NCBI GenBank assembly: GCA_963978545.1
Contig: OZ021732.1
Span: 61,046,714 to 61,110,713, forward strand
Direction of reading: 5' to 3'
Source: Linyphia triangularis
Lineage: Eukaryota; Arthropoda; Arachnida; Araneae; Linyphiidae
Length of the DNA stretch: 64,000 bases
In this document: piece after piece, positions 24,397-36,647 of the stretch
How positions within the stretch are numbered: position 1 is the stretch's first letter
How the letters are laid out: each line of letters starts with the position of its first letter
Position numbers and translations under genes: made by a program
Notes under the pieces: generated by a model
Databases searched by the model: none
What the model was told of the DNA's origin: nothing
The model's input: the letters and a program-made list of their open reading frames with translations, nothing else

Positions 24397-24471
24397 TTAA
24401 CCTATTTATATTCTGCTTTGCTAAGTGAATTTCCTATATTCACTTATCAAAGCAAAATATAAATAAGTTAA
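24397..24471. repeat. Hairpin-forming inverted repeat, arms about 33 bp
   Basis: The left arm ttaacctatttatattctgc continues tttgctaagtgaa. The right arm is its inverse with about four mismatches, with a loop of about 10 bases. It lies in non-coding sequence between cassettes 1 and 2. It could be a small MITE or a structured transcript element. Confidence 0.75.
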
Positions 24472-25641
24472 TTTTCCTAGTATTTAACAAAATTGAGATT
24501 TTCAGTCCTGCAAACACATGAAGTGTAAAAGTGATTTTGACTTTTATTAAGATCATTGTGTTAATTTAAAAAAATTATGTTAAGATTCACAAAGTTCATA
24601 TTTCTGAAGAAAATAATATATAACTAATGACCAAGTATGAATTTTTGAAATTTAAAGAATTGTATCCACTTTTATCCGGAATTGCCCTGCTTTAATGAAT
24701 GATTACATAGTTGCTTAATTCAAGTAATGTTTTATACATCATAATGTTAGACATCATATAGTAACAGTTTCTTATTGTGTTTTCGATGAATATAATAGAA
24801 TTGTTCCAATTCTGATCTCTTTTTTTTTTCATTCGAACAACTTTTATTTGACTTGTGTAAGAGTGGTCCCTCATTCAAGATACAAATACTTGGCAGTTCC
24901 CCCATGAAAAACTTCCTGAAAGCATTCGTCTTTGAAATTTGACAATATCAGTGGTTAAGTTATTACAATTTTATAGGAATTATACTACCTCTTTTGTTAT
25001 AAAATATCCTATATAACCTACCTAGCAGACATTTATAAGTAGTTGATAGGAAATTATTTTAATGAGTGTATAAATTATTTTATGGAATCGATTATTTATC
25101 GTTTACATTATAAAAGTAATCATATAAATTTATTAAAAAATAGTTTATGTGTATTTTTTCTTAATCTGAATTTGTTTTAAATTTACTTAGTAATTATGCT
25201 GCTTTCTATGCTACTTTTTACTTCAGTCATTTAGCTAAAATTAATATTGTACCTCTTTATTTTAAGAAATAGCGTAAGTTTTAGAGTGTTCCTTTTTAGT
25301 AAGTATAATTGTACTCTAGGTTACTTTAACAATTATGTTTCATACTAAATATAGATTGTATTATATATATTTTAATTTGCAATGATTTTAGTTAAGTTCT
25401 TAGTTTATTTTAATCTCATGTTTATTTATTTTGTTAAAATACATTAATTTTTGCTCAGAATTGTATTTAAAATACTAGAATATATTTTAATTTTCTATGT
25501 AAGTACTTATTTAAAATAGCAATCATTTTTAGAAACTTATTAATGTTAAACTTTTGACCTATAGTAATGTGCTTTACTCTAATCTAAGAATTTTAAACCA
25601 TTTGCAATTGCTTAATGAACTTTTATTTATGTTTATTTCAG

Positions 25642-25880
25642 CTTTATTTCTTTCAAGATTCAATGCAAAGCTACCTGGTACACCTAAGAAGCTACATAGG
25701 TGCCTTCTTTGCCCTTATTCTAGTTTGAAGAAAAATCACCTAGAAGTTCATATGCTTAAGCACACTGGAGAAAAACCTTTTCCATGCAGTGTCTGTGGAA
25801 AATGTTTCACACAAAACAGCAGTCTTAATCGGCATTATCTTGTTCATTTGAAGGGAAAAAAGGCTTTTTCAGTATTTTAA
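25642..25880 (+). CDS. C2H2 zinc-finger pair cassette 2 (3'-terminal exon)
   Basis: The acceptor gtttatttcag is followed by a phase-1 start. The linker ALFLSRFNAKLPGTPKKLHR precedes finger 1 (begins CLLCPYSSLKKNHL, ends HMLKH), a canonical TGEKPFP linker, and finger 2 (CSVCGKCFTQNSSL, ends HYLVH), then a short tail LKGKKAFSVF and stop. Both fingers are C-x2-C-x12-H-x3-H with no missing ligand. Contact positions -1, 3, 6 are K, H, V and Q, S, R. Likely role: sequence-specific DNA-binding tail of a nuclear transcription factor supplied by upstream common exons. AATAAA occurs near 26378. Confidence 0.92.
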
Positions 25881-28777
25881 ATTTCTGCCTTCAGAGAAGA
25901 AATTCATTTATGGTAATTGATAGTGAATTTAATCCTTGTAAAAACATACTGAATGTAATATAAATTGTTTCAGCTTTGACTTGATGGCTGAGATACTTGG
26001 TAATTAATCTTGAAAATTATTTAAACATTCAAGAGACTTTATGTGTGAAATATTAATGAAAAAAATTCACTCAAAGAAACAGTCTTTAAAGACATAGTGT
26101 GAATATTCTTTTAAAAATGTTTTAGTCTGGTTAGTTTGTACATTTTTTTTAAAAGTTGGATTATGTTTTAAGATAAAAATATAATTATTTGTGTTAATAT
26201 TTTAATTACTGAATTTTATAGGTGTAGTTACTGCCACGTAATACAATCACTTCTGTGTTTTTCTTGTGTACTCTGACATTGCTATAAATGAATATCTGAT
26301 ATTTTCACTATCATACATATCAATTAATAAGATCTTAACTATTTTTCTTGTCACTGATGGATGATTAGAAAATGTAAAATAAATTGTTTATCCACTGCTT
26401 TATATATGATTATAAAAATTGCATTTTATTCATTTCATTTTAATTTGTATCCATTTTTAAATCCTTTATACTAACTTCACTTCGATTTATGTGTATGTCG
26501 ATTAAGGGCAAATATGCTTACACCTAATTAATCCCCTTGCCGTCATCCAATTGGGCTGAAACTTGGCAGATAGATTCGATGTTGATGGCAATGTATTCTA
26601 TCCAATTTTGAGGCTTTTACTTTCACCAAATATTTATAAACCAACTTGCCGTCATCCACTTGCACTAAAATAGCCTTTACCGATCATTATTGAAACTCTT
26701 TCCTGTTGTAGAAGGGTTTTTTAATAAATAAATAATAAAATTACTTTAATCAGAATAAATAAGTGATATTTGGATGTGAGAGCATAAATTCACGTTCATT
26801 TGAAATAAATGAATTTTGAAACATAGTTTGCGGCACTTTTTGCTGATAGAATTGTTTTTGATATTTAAAATTAGATGCAAGCAAATGCTGGTAACAGAAT
26901 CGGCCTGTGTTAATGAATATAAAAACTGGCAGTGCATATAAAAGATTTGTATTATTAAAAATTTTGTTTTTATGGGTTATATTATTTAAAATTATTTATT
27001 GGAAGGTGTTAGGAATTAATATAAAATATTTTATAGTGAAAATGTGTTCTCAAGTACTTATTAACTTCATGATCCAGCGAGAAAACAGGAAATTTGAATT
27101 CAATCCTCTTGGTTTTTCTATCTCTACATTTTTACTTTAAACACTAGCCTCACAAACAAGTAAGCAGAATTATGCCCTGTCCGGTTATCTTGACATGATT
27201 TTTGGATTGTTACTGCCGGGTGGGAGATTTCTTCCTTATGACATGCTAATACAGTGTAGTTTTCTTGAAATATATTCTCTGTAACATGCATCCTCCTGTA
27301 CCTACAGGAATAGTTCAATATACCTTTCTAGTTGATTTATTTGTCGCAACCTTGCACTTGAAAATTATAAAGTTGTATGCAGTTCATAATACATTGACTA
27401 ATAGACTCGGAAGTGACAAATTACGTAATGGTAAAATTAATGACATTTTGTATAAACATGAATTTTGGATTTAAAAAATTTTGCTAACAATCTGTAGATA
27501 ATTACTTTAACAGTGATTGTATTATGTAGCATTCATAAATTTATATTAAATATGTTTGTAGTCTTTTTTCATATATATATACCTAATTATAAAAAATTTT
27601 TTAGTAATAACTTTTCAGAACTCTAAGGAAAATATATATGATATATTGATAGGTATTCTGTTTTTTCTAGTTTAATGTATATTGCATTGATGATTGTTGC
27701 AATTTTTATTATTTTTTATTTTGTTGTCAAAGAATTTTTCCATTTTGAATTACTTCTTTAAAATTAAAAATATTGGGAATATATAAATACTTGTATGATA
27801 TTCAAATTAAGTTTTAGTAATAACTTATGCCTTGACTATATTTTATTATAATAATATTTGGGGAAGTGTTTTTTCAACATGTTTTATTGGATATTTATTT
27901 GAACATATAATTAAATATTCTCATAAAAGCTATTATTGGAAAATATTTATGGTTATTACCGAGACTTTGTTGAATAATTGATTTATGTATAATTCAATTG
28001 AATAATATAAATATGAATCAAACAATTCCATATCACTATTCTGAAACATTCACCCCTTTTTATTATAAATTTTATTGATAATTGCAAATTTGTATAATTT
28101 CACTTTGATATTTAGGCTACTTAAATTGATAGCAGATGTTGTATGTTAATAGTGAAGTAGTATAATCTAAAATTAGCTAGCTAATTATATTCATGGTTGA
28201 TTGATTTTGCTTACTCGGGTTTCCTACCATTCTGATCAAGAATAAATTCTATCTTTGCTTTAGCTTGCCATTTTGTTGTATCCTAAATCAGAAGTATTGT
28301 GCTAATGCAAAAGTTTTTTTTTTTTTTTTTTGGTTATGCTATTTTTATATCCTATTTTCAATACGCATAATATTAAATTAACATAAAATTATATTGAAAA
28401 GTAAGGTTAAAATTTCTTATTTATTCTTGATCAGGGAATAGGCAACAGTGAAATCATTTAGTTCTTATAGCCTAAATAATATATACTCTTACTAAACTAA
28501 ATTAGGTTGTTATTCATGGTGTTCGCTTTAATTTCTAGTACATTTAATGTATATTACATATTGGTCAAATGCGTATATTTAAAAATATTTTGTAAAATAA
28601 GTTGTATATAATGTTGTGATTATAATAAACCATTTGTAAATATATCTTATTGTTCCTTTTACCAAAATGTCATATTTTTAATCAATTGTAATTACATTTT
28701 AAATTAAAGTTTGAATTAAAAGATTGTACATAATTTTTTAATTTTAACTCTTCAATGACTTGTGTTTTTTATTTCAG
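25881..28777. other. Interval between cassettes 2 and 3
   Basis: Apart from the repeat at 26530-26700 and a repeat piece at about 26905-27000 shared with 50495-50545 (ggcagtgcatataaaagatt), no gene is recognised. The short frames at 26907-27474 lack domains and splice context. Confidence 0.5.
26530..26700 (-). repeat. Dispersed repeat, inverted relative to 52170-52500
   Basis: The reverse complement contains ggctgaaatttggcagatag-like text followed by gatttgatgtgaatgacaatgcattctatc-like text. It also has two copies of ggatgacggcaagttgg. All of these recur on the plus strand in the THAP-containing TIR element at 51350-52679. The copy here looks partial. Confidence 0.6.
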
Positions 28778-29028
28778 ACTTTACTTATTCAAGTGGTAAC
28801 ATTAGACTCACAGCTTCTGGGAAACGTATGAAAGAGCATAAGTGTATTTATTGTCAATATAGCACTGTCAGAAAAAGTAGTTTGGATGTACACTTAATTA
28901 CTCATAGTGGACAAAAACCATTTCCATGCAGATTCTGCAACAAGTGCTTCACTCAAAACAGCAGTCGCAAAAGACACACTGAAAGGGCTCACTTGCTTTA
29001 TTTTCAGATGGAAAATATTAATAAATAA
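28778..29028 (+). CDS. C2H2 zinc-finger pair cassette 3 (3'-terminal exon)
   Basis: The exon starts after tttttatttcag in phase 1. The linker DFTYSSGNIRLTASGKRMKE leads to finger 1 (CIYCQYSTVRKSSL, ends HLITH) with SGQKPFP in place of TGEKP. Finger 2 is CRFCNKCFTQNSSR and ends with H-x4-H (HTERAH), one residue longer than in its neighbours. A tail of about 12 residues precedes the stop. The contact residues R, S, V and Q, S, R are seen. An AATAAA sequence overlaps the stop (29018-29028), so the 3' UTR may be very short or use a later signal. Confidence 0.9.
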
Positions 29029-29173
29029 GTAAATTTAAAAGTAACAGGGATTTTTTTTATGTAAATTATTTCTGGTTAAATTAAAAAAACTATGTATTAT
29101 TGGTATTTAGTCTGTGCATTAAATTGCTTAGACTAAAAAGCGTATAAAATTGTTCATTAATGTTTTATTCCAG

Positions 29174-29397
29174 CTTTCTATCATTCAAGTGATGACACAG
29201 AACTACAATTGTTTGTGAAACCTAAGAAGCGCCAGCAACTGTGCTGTTTGTCAGTATTCTACTTCAAAATATAAACAACCTACAAAACCATTTAAACACA
29301 CATACTGGACAGAAAAGTTATATATGCAATACTTGTGGAAAAAGTTTTACACAGAAAGGCAATCTCAAAAGACATTGTTCACGCTAAATGCTTCTAA
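29174..29397 (+). pseudogene. C2H2 zinc-finger pair cassette 4, frameshifted
   Basis: After ttattccag the phase-1 start reads [20 protein letters not shown], a normal cassette linker. Finger 1 then needs frame changes: in the starting frame a stop occurs within about 15 codons, while [12 protein letters not shown] is in another frame, and [12 protein letters not shown] in a third. Finger 2 is readable ([17 protein letters not shown]) but ends CSR-stop without the final histidine. It lies only 145 bp after cassette 3. I read it as a dead member of the array. Sequencing error cannot explain both the frame changes and the missing histidine easily. Confidence 0.85.
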
Positions 29398-29671
29398 ATT
29401 TTTTCAATCTTAATATTATTTTCAATGGTGAATTGCTTTATGTTTGGCTGTACTAGATCTAATTGATACATACAATTCCTAAATTGTATGAAAATCATTT
29501 GTGATATTAACAGTTTACTTCTTTGTCTAAGGTCAAGAAAACAAAATTCCTTTTTCAATCTTTGCAACTCTTCATCTATGCTCCATGCATAACATATTGG
29601 ATATGAGTTGTATTGCAACTCCAATGCCCATTCTTTGGCATAGGTTGTTTATTGTAAACCATGCCAAGTTA

Positions 29672-29730
29672 TGGCTACCATAGACAGTTTACTTGCTAGT
29701 AAAAAATTGACTGCTGCCATTTTTTCATAA
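29672..29730. repeat. Dispersed repeat, inverted partner of 24222-24275
   Basis: See the matching phrases ggctaccatagacagtttac and ttgctagtaaaaaattgac on the plus strand, inverse of the copy near 24222. Downstream text to about 29950 (attccagaccagatatcat) is GC-richer than the local background and may be part of the same element. Confidence 0.5.
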
Positions 29731-30948
29731 AATTCGCCAAGTTACATATTCTGTACTGGCTTTGGAAGTCTGGATATAAATTCCAGACCAGATATCATTT
29801 GTATAGGTCTCCTTTTGCTTAGGAACTGGTCCTAGGGTTGAACCCAAATATGGTTGCTTGACTAAATATATTAAAATCTGGTTTGATTACGACTAGCAGT
29901 TTTTGTTAAACATCCTACCTGCTATAAAAGGAGGAGGTGTGGTGGGTGTCAGGCTTTTAAACTTTGGGTTTGCTTAATCTTTGACAAAAAGATTTTGAAA
30001 CATTAGTATGAAAATTTTTCTGCTAATAAATTTTGGAACTATTAGCCTTAAAAAACTATTATTTTAGTATTACATATTTATTTTCTATTGGGATAGTATG
30101 GACCTTATGCCATCAAGATATTAATTTAATATTGTGCATATTTTTAGTGTACATAGTTAAAATTATTTCCTTAATTTGTTGCCTGTTATTAATGTCAACT
30201 ATAAATACTTTGTTATCATAATATAAAAAAGTGATTAAATGTAAAATCATTTTGATGTTACCTTCATTCTTCTAAATTATTTGTGTAATTTTCCTTTTAT
30301 GTTAGATGCAAAAAATTTCATTTGATTTCAATACTTTTGATCAAAGTTTTACAGCATTAAATAAAATTTGTGGATTGTATTTTCAATTGCTAAGTATTTA
30401 GCGAATGTATGTGTCCGTCTTCCATCTTAACATAACATAAACAGTGTTTGGATATACAATCGCAAACAAATCGCATTTTTGTCAAATTCCTTTCAATATT
30501 TGTACAGTGACGTAATCATTTCTCTTCTTTTTGAAAAAAAAATTGTTGGTGTGTAACAAACTCATTTTGTAATAAAAAGTTTACATACATTCTTTATTTT
30601 AGCTTTTTTCCTAATGAAGTGGTTGCATTACTGAAAAATATAATTTTTGTTATTTCTATGATTTTGATTTGTAAAATATATTAGGAATGTTAATGATTTT
30701 AAAATTTTACTTTTATATAACAAATTGGCCATAAAATACAGCCGTCAATATATCATTTCATCCGTACTTATTTGTTTTGTATAGCAGTTGCTTTCGTATT
30801 TCAATAAAAGCAATACTTTTGTGTTACCGTCTTTATTTTTTCTCACAAATTTTCAATTATTTATATAATTTGTTATATTTATAAAAAAAATTCCCTTTTC
30901 TACATTTGTTTAGTATTATTCACCCGTTAAAATGTATTTCTGTTTCAG

Positions 30949-31169
30949 CATTTTCTCTGCTGAAAAGTGATGTAAAGCTCACAATGTCTGGAAAACCTAA
31001 GAAACTGCACAGATGTACCTTTTGTGACTATTTTACTTCTAATTCAATTAGTCTTAAAAACCATTTAAACACACACACTGGACAAAGGCCATTTCCTTGT
31101 AACATATGTGGAAAGTGTTTCACTCAAAGTAGTAGTCTCAAACGTCATTATCTGACACACTTAAAATAA
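30949..31169 (+). CDS. C2H2 zinc-finger pair cassette 5 (3'-terminal exon)
   Basis: The acceptor ttctgtttcag opens a phase-1 exon with linker AFSLLKSDVKLTMSGKPKKL, finger 1 (CTFCDYFTSNSISL, ends HLNTH), linker TGQRPFP, finger 2 (CNICGKCFTQSSSL, ends HYLTH) and LK-stop. All eight zinc ligands are present. Contact residues are N, S, N and Q, S, R. The finger 2 sequence is almost the same as in cassette 2, while finger 1 differs. Poly(A) signals occur near 31451 and 31911. Confidence 0.93.
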
Positions 31170-32246
31170 GTCGGAAGGTTGTTCAAGTAATGAAGGTAAC
31201 CAAACACAATACAAGACTAGCTGATATATTGCTACTTAAGCACATCTACTTTTTGATTAGTGTTTTAAATGTTTTCCCATTTTGTCTTATGGTTGTTATG
31301 GGTCACAGATAAATTTGTAATTAAGATTTTATCAACCATTTCACCAATAGAAACAGCTTGCTATTAAGAAAAAAGAGTTGAACATTATACAAAATGCATG
31401 TGGTTGCTTTTGAAAATCTAATGTATCATTGTACAGTTCTGTCAACTGGAGGAAATAAAAAATTTAATTAGTATACTTAAGTTTAAGGGTTTTGTGAGCA
31501 ACATAAGATAGATATTTTTTAATCATGGCGTGTGTGATATAAAGTTATCTTTCTTTTGTACACTTTCTATTATCTTTTGAATGTTTTTTGTACATTATAA
31601 AAATGATATTTGGTTGTAGGAAAATTCTTTTTGTAGGTATATAGATTATTGTAGGTTCATTGCCTTTTAAAAGGCAACATTTTTATATGAAAATATTGTC
31701 TTTCCATTTGTCTAACTAATCTTAATTGAGTGTTATTTGAGAGATTGTCTATGCAACTCCAATTGAATGTCTTTTATACTTTAAAAAGTTACTTGTTAAA
31801 CTTGTATATTTGCTGCCATGTGATGAAGCTGATAAATATACATTACTTAACTTCAATTAGTTATACAATTGAATTTTTGTTTGATTTGACAACATAACTT
31901 TTGTTTTACTTCAATAAAAAAAAATCTGTTGCAAGGAGGTAAAGTTTTTTTTATTGATGTAAAATTAAGTTTACTCTTGCTGGAATCATTTTTTAATTTT
32001 GTGTGTAATTTTTGTGTTAATTCAATTGAATTTAGTGTTGCATTTCATTTAGTGTGTAAGTTCAAGTTCTTTTCAACAAATATTACACTATATTCTTGAT
32101 ATTGTTTTTAACAAAACTGTTATTTATTTTTATGTTAAATAAATTATTTATGGAAATTAGGTAAAATTCATTAATGGTTAAGGTTACAAATGTTACAATT
32201 GCATGCAGATTACAAAGCATTTGCCACATTAGTCATAACTACCAAT
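31170..32246. other. Putative 3' UTR of cassette 5 and intron
   Basis: AT-rich, with AATAAA at about 31451 and 31911. No gene was recognised. Confidence 0.45.
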
Positions 32247-32777
32247 AATGGACAATTCCCGTATTTTTCAAAAAAAATTTCATTCCATTCTAATTGTTTC
32301 GAAAAGGCCATAAACACAAAAATTTCTGCTCAATGCGCTTTTTCTTTTTTTAAATTTGCTATCAAAGTTTCCTTGCTAGAAGTTAGTGAGAAAACTATTC
32401 ATTCTGCTGGCATGAAATGTAACATCACGGCTTCGCAAACATCTTGGCTTGAAATGCAGCAGCGGAAACCAGATTTGTAAGTTTCTTGTACATCACACTA
32501 ACCTGTACGGAATGTGGCAATGGTCTACCAACGCCAACTATTTGGCAGAAACCTCACGATAACCATAGAAATTGTAAGAACCCTTGACTTCATAGATTTT
32601 GCTGAGTGTTTTGATCGGACTGGTTTTGGCTCACTTTTGAGGCATTTTCTTTTCTTAATATTTAAATAACTAATTTTTTTAAAGAACTTTAGTTTAAATA
32701 TTTGGAATTGAAAGAAATTCTTCATAGATATAAACTAATTTCACGCATTTTTAAAAAATGCTGGAATTGTCCATTCT
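32247..32777. mobile_element. TIR element copy A, about 0.53 kb
   Basis: It starts atggacaattcccgtatttt and ends with the inverse (aaaatgctggaattgtccat). The interior matches the inverted copy at 36648-37193 in order: ggccataaacacaaa, tttctgctca, acttggctt/atcttggctt with gaaa.gcagcag, and then ctatttggcagaaacctcac plus gataaccatagaaa. Frames inside (32190-32480) show no transposase signature, so it looks non-autonomous. Confidence 0.85.
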
Positions 32778-32946
32778 CCAAATTGAATTTATTTTAATTT
32801 TCCTCTTCAATTTTCTCTAAAAGCTACCTAATTTTCTGTTGTTTTTCTTAAATTAAATTTTCATACCCCTTGTCATTTTTAATTTTCTGATGATTATTTA
32901 ATCAGTATCAATTATTAACAAATATATAATGCTTGTGTTATTTAAG

Positions 32947-33158
32947 TTTTTTCTTATTCAAGAAGTGGAGTATCTTTTTGCAAGCCTAAGAAACTGCATC
33001 AATGCCCCCTTTGTCAGTATTCTTCATCTGTCTTAATGAATGTTAAAAATCATTTGAACACACATACTGGACAAAGACCTTTTTCCTGTGATGAGTGTGG
33101 TAAATGTTTCAATCAGAAGAGTAATCTCAGACGACACAAGATTGTTCACTTGAAATAA
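32947..33158 (+). CDS. C2H2 zinc-finger pair cassette 6 (3'-terminal exon)
   Basis: There is no methionine in the useful part of this exon. It reads in phase 1 from the acceptor gttatttaag at 32941-32946: [18 protein letters not shown], then finger 1 ([14 protein letters not shown], ends HLNTH), TGQRPFS, finger 2 ([14 protein letters not shown], ends HKIVH) and LK-stop. All zinc ligands are present. Contact residues are V, N, N and Q, N, R. The acceptor lacks the usual cag and has a shorter pyrimidine tract than in the other cassettes, and the linker is a few residues shorter. These features may make it a weakly used cassette. Confidence 0.88.
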
Positions 33159-35127
33159 TGTGATTTTTATCTCATGTTAAATCAATTATATATTTCTTTT
33201 GTATTCAATTTTTGTACTTCTATATTATCACATTTACCATGAAATTCTGCTAAACTTGCATAAATCATTTTGGTATTCAAAAATCCCTAATGATATCTCT
33301 CAACCAATTTGTCAAACAAAACAGTACCATTTGGCCACAATTCTTGTTTGATGAAAATGATCGACAAAGTAATATGTAAGTACCACATTTTGTTTTTTAT
33401 TTAGTTGGTTGCACTTTATAATTTGTAAAGCTTTTTGCCTGCTCAAAACAATTTTTAGAGCCGGGACATCTTGTAAAATTTAATTTGTTTCTCAATTTTT
33501 TTATTTTATTACTCTTTTAAACTTTCATAAATAATTTTTTTAGGATAATCTTGTTATTTCAATCCCTATTAAAATTTTACTATTTTGTATATTTGTAAAC
33601 TAAATACCCTGTAACAGAATTTTATTAATCTTACTATGACAGCCTTTTACTGCAGGATTAGTCCATGTTTTTAAGTGAATTGGAATATTTTTAGCTATCA
33701 GATTACATTAAAGTGTGCTGAATCAGACTTCTGTTGTTTTTTAATGAAAGCATTGTATAAAGCAAGAAATGTTTGCTTTGTACTTAATGTTGCTTTAAAA
33801 CCAATAATTTAGTTGATAATTAAAAACATATAGTTTGATAACTGTGTATAGCGAAATCATTTAAACTTCTTTATTCAGATGTTTTATGTAAAGTAAAGAT
33901 TAATTGGTGGTTTTACTAACATTTCTGGGGAATAAGTTAACAAAGCCAATAAAACAAGTCAAGTTCAATGTTCCAGCCTTACTTTAAAAAAAAAAATTGT
34001 TATTTGAATGGAGTAGATTTTTTTATTTTGACCAGCAAATATTGTATGAAACATAAAATCTATTTACTTTATTAGATACAAATTGTAAGAAATTTAGCTT
34101 TGATAAACAATAAAGTAAAGCAAAACCTTATAAGTCTTTTCCCTTCCCACCCCCTCCATTAAAAAAAGTGACCAGTCAAGTTTTTATTGTAACTCCTTTT
34201 ATTTGCTGAAATGTCCTGGGACTTCGACGTCAGTGTCGAATGTTTTGTAATCAGATGATATTTTATGCATTAAAAACTGAAGCATCCAGGTGGGAAAATA
34301 ATTTTATTCTGCTTTTTAAAACTATATATATATTTTCATCTTTATTTTTTTCTAAGAATCCTTCAGCCACTAAGTTTCCTTATATTATAATACAATTAAC
34401 TTCTTTACAATGTATAAATTGTTAATTGACTGTTGACAAGGTCACTGAAGTATTGAATTTTGGTGGTCTCATTTTTTTCATTGTTAGTATTGAGTTTATT
34501 GTATTGCTAGGTTTTGTATTCAAATTTCTTTACTTTAAATTTTATGATTTGTTAGTTTTTGAAATCTCTTAAAAAGAATATCAGCCAATGTCACTTTTCA
34601 ACTCAAATTTTACAAGCATTTTCGGTGAATCATTTCTTTTGTGAAGAATCATTTCTTTTACCAAGTTAAATTTATTTTGTGATTTTTATTAATCCAATGT
34701 TAATATGCCAATATATATACATCTAACACTTTGATTGTTTTTCAAGACTGCTTATTAAACTATTAAAATTATATTAAAGTAAACTTAAGTAAAGTTTGCA
34801 TTAGCCTTATTTTGAAGGTATTAAACCGTTCTGTAAATAAATTTATTTATTTAAAAAGTTATTTTAAATTATATATTGACAGAATCTGTTAAAATATACT
34901 TTATACTAGTTGATTTAACTTTGTTATTGTGATAGTTTTGAAAAGAAATATCTGTTGGCTATTATTTTAAACTGCGTGCATGTTGCACTATTTTCGTTCG
35001 AAAGTGTATTTCAATATAAGATCTATGTATGATGCAAAGCATCTTAAACTTTCTTTGTTAATTGTTTGACTTGAACATTTGCAGCTCAAAAACAATGTTT
35101 TGTTTTAGCATTGCAATGTACTATATT
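33159..35127. other. Putative 3' UTR of cassette 6 and intron
   Basis: It contains AATAAA at about 33948 and 34108 and low-complexity AT sequence. No gene was recognised. Confidence 0.45.
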
Positions 35128-35550
35128 CAGAGTGGCAACAGAACTGGGAAATCAGGGAAATGTCAGGGAGCTTTCTGATTCTGGAAAAAATCAAGGAAAT
35201 GTCAGGGAACTTTTTAAAAATTCATGAAAATCGGGGAAATTTTTTATTGTTTAAGGCACGTTCTTCCCTATTTTGGCGCTATTTAAATGGAGATTTATGG
35301 TGGTAAGCCATTAGAAGTTTAATGTTACGGAATAATTTAAACTTTTCATTGCCAGCAAAACTATTTTTTAAAAAATTGCATATCATCACTTTATCATACA
35401 TGTTCTATTTGATCAGGGTGTCTAGGCATCTGGAAAACCTAAGAAAACTGGGGAAATTTGAAAAAAGGTTTGCCCTAAAATCAGGGAATTTTTTAGAAAT
35501 CTGTCAGGGAAATCAGGGAACTTTTTTTCCTGAATTTTGTGGCCGCCCTG
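35128..35550. mobile_element. CAGRG-TIR element, 0.42 kb, with atcagggaa repeats
   Basis: The left end reads CAGAGTGGCAACAGAACTGG. The right end, inverted, reads CAGGGCGGCCACAAAATTCAGG. An atatt repeat flanks both sides. Inside, 'tcagggaa' or 'tcaaggaa' phrases occur many times. The left end and interior match the inner part of 19799-21005. No transposase is present. Confidence 0.7.
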
Positions 35551-35575
35551 ATATTTGAAAAGACGCTGGCAAAGT

Positions 35576-35619
35576 CACTGATATTAAAGCAAGGGAATTC
35601 CCTTACTTTAATACCAGTG
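35576..35619. repeat. 44-bp near-perfect palindrome centred on GAATTC
   Basis: The left half cactgatattaaagcaaggg and the right half ccttactttaataccagtg are inverse complements except for two positions on each side, meeting at gaattc. There is no loop. It lies 25 bp after the element at 35128-35550, outside any exon. Confidence 0.9.
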
Positions 35620-36647
35620 TTATAGCACTCCATGTTGCAGCCAGTTTCTAACAAGGCATATTTTAATACTTATTACTATTTTTAATTTTAGATTGCAAGT
35701 CAGCTTTTCTCCCTCTTCCTTTGAACTAGAATTTCAAAAGAATTGTAAAATTATGTAACAAATTTTATGCTAGTTTAACATTCTTTGTTTCTGTAACCTA
35801 ATCTGTTTTTATTTTACCCTTACCAAAACTTTAAAGGAATGTATATACTGCATATGAATTCCCATAATCATCTTTTCTTGATTTTCTCAAAAACTGAGAC
35901 ATTTGTTTGTCAAATATACAGAAGTGTTGCCCCTATTTTAATTCGCTATTTTTTCTCTAAACCGGCATTTTTAGCCTATTTGCCCCAAAACTGCACCTTT
36001 TAAAAAAAATGGCCATGAAAGTACAAAAATTTTGAAAAAATCTTGCTAATTGGGTGGTATTTCGATACAAAAATGTACTCAATCATTTTTTACCACAAAC
36101 TGTTTATATGTTTACTTTGCTATTAATTTATTTAAATTCTCACCTGATTAGAAGTGAGGACTATAATAAACTCTTTTTAAGAAATTGTACAGTTTTATGC
36201 ATAAAATATTTTGTTTGTTACTCTAATTCGATGAATATTAAATCGGTTTTTCATTTTGGAGCAGATGATAGAACGATAAAACTTTTAATGCTCTGACATT
36301 GCTCTAAAACCCTTGGGACTGGTAACTGGATATGTTTTTAAGATAATGTTTTAACTCGATTATCAGTTTTTACTTTCATCTGGGTAGTTTCTTAAAGTTG
36401 CCTCTGTCTAGATTTTTCAACTTAATTTTATTCAGAACTTTTAAGTAAGGAAATGTGCATCTAAAATATTGTATTTCTAATAATGTGATTGAATTTGGAA
36501 TATAATATTGAAAATTTATTACTTAACTATTGACGGTAAAAAAATAACTGTTGGCTGCTTTTTATAAACGTGTTAGATGTATGTTAGGACTTTTTGTAAG
36601 TTTCAATAGTTTAATACTGCTAGAATTCTTTTCTTTATTGATTGATA

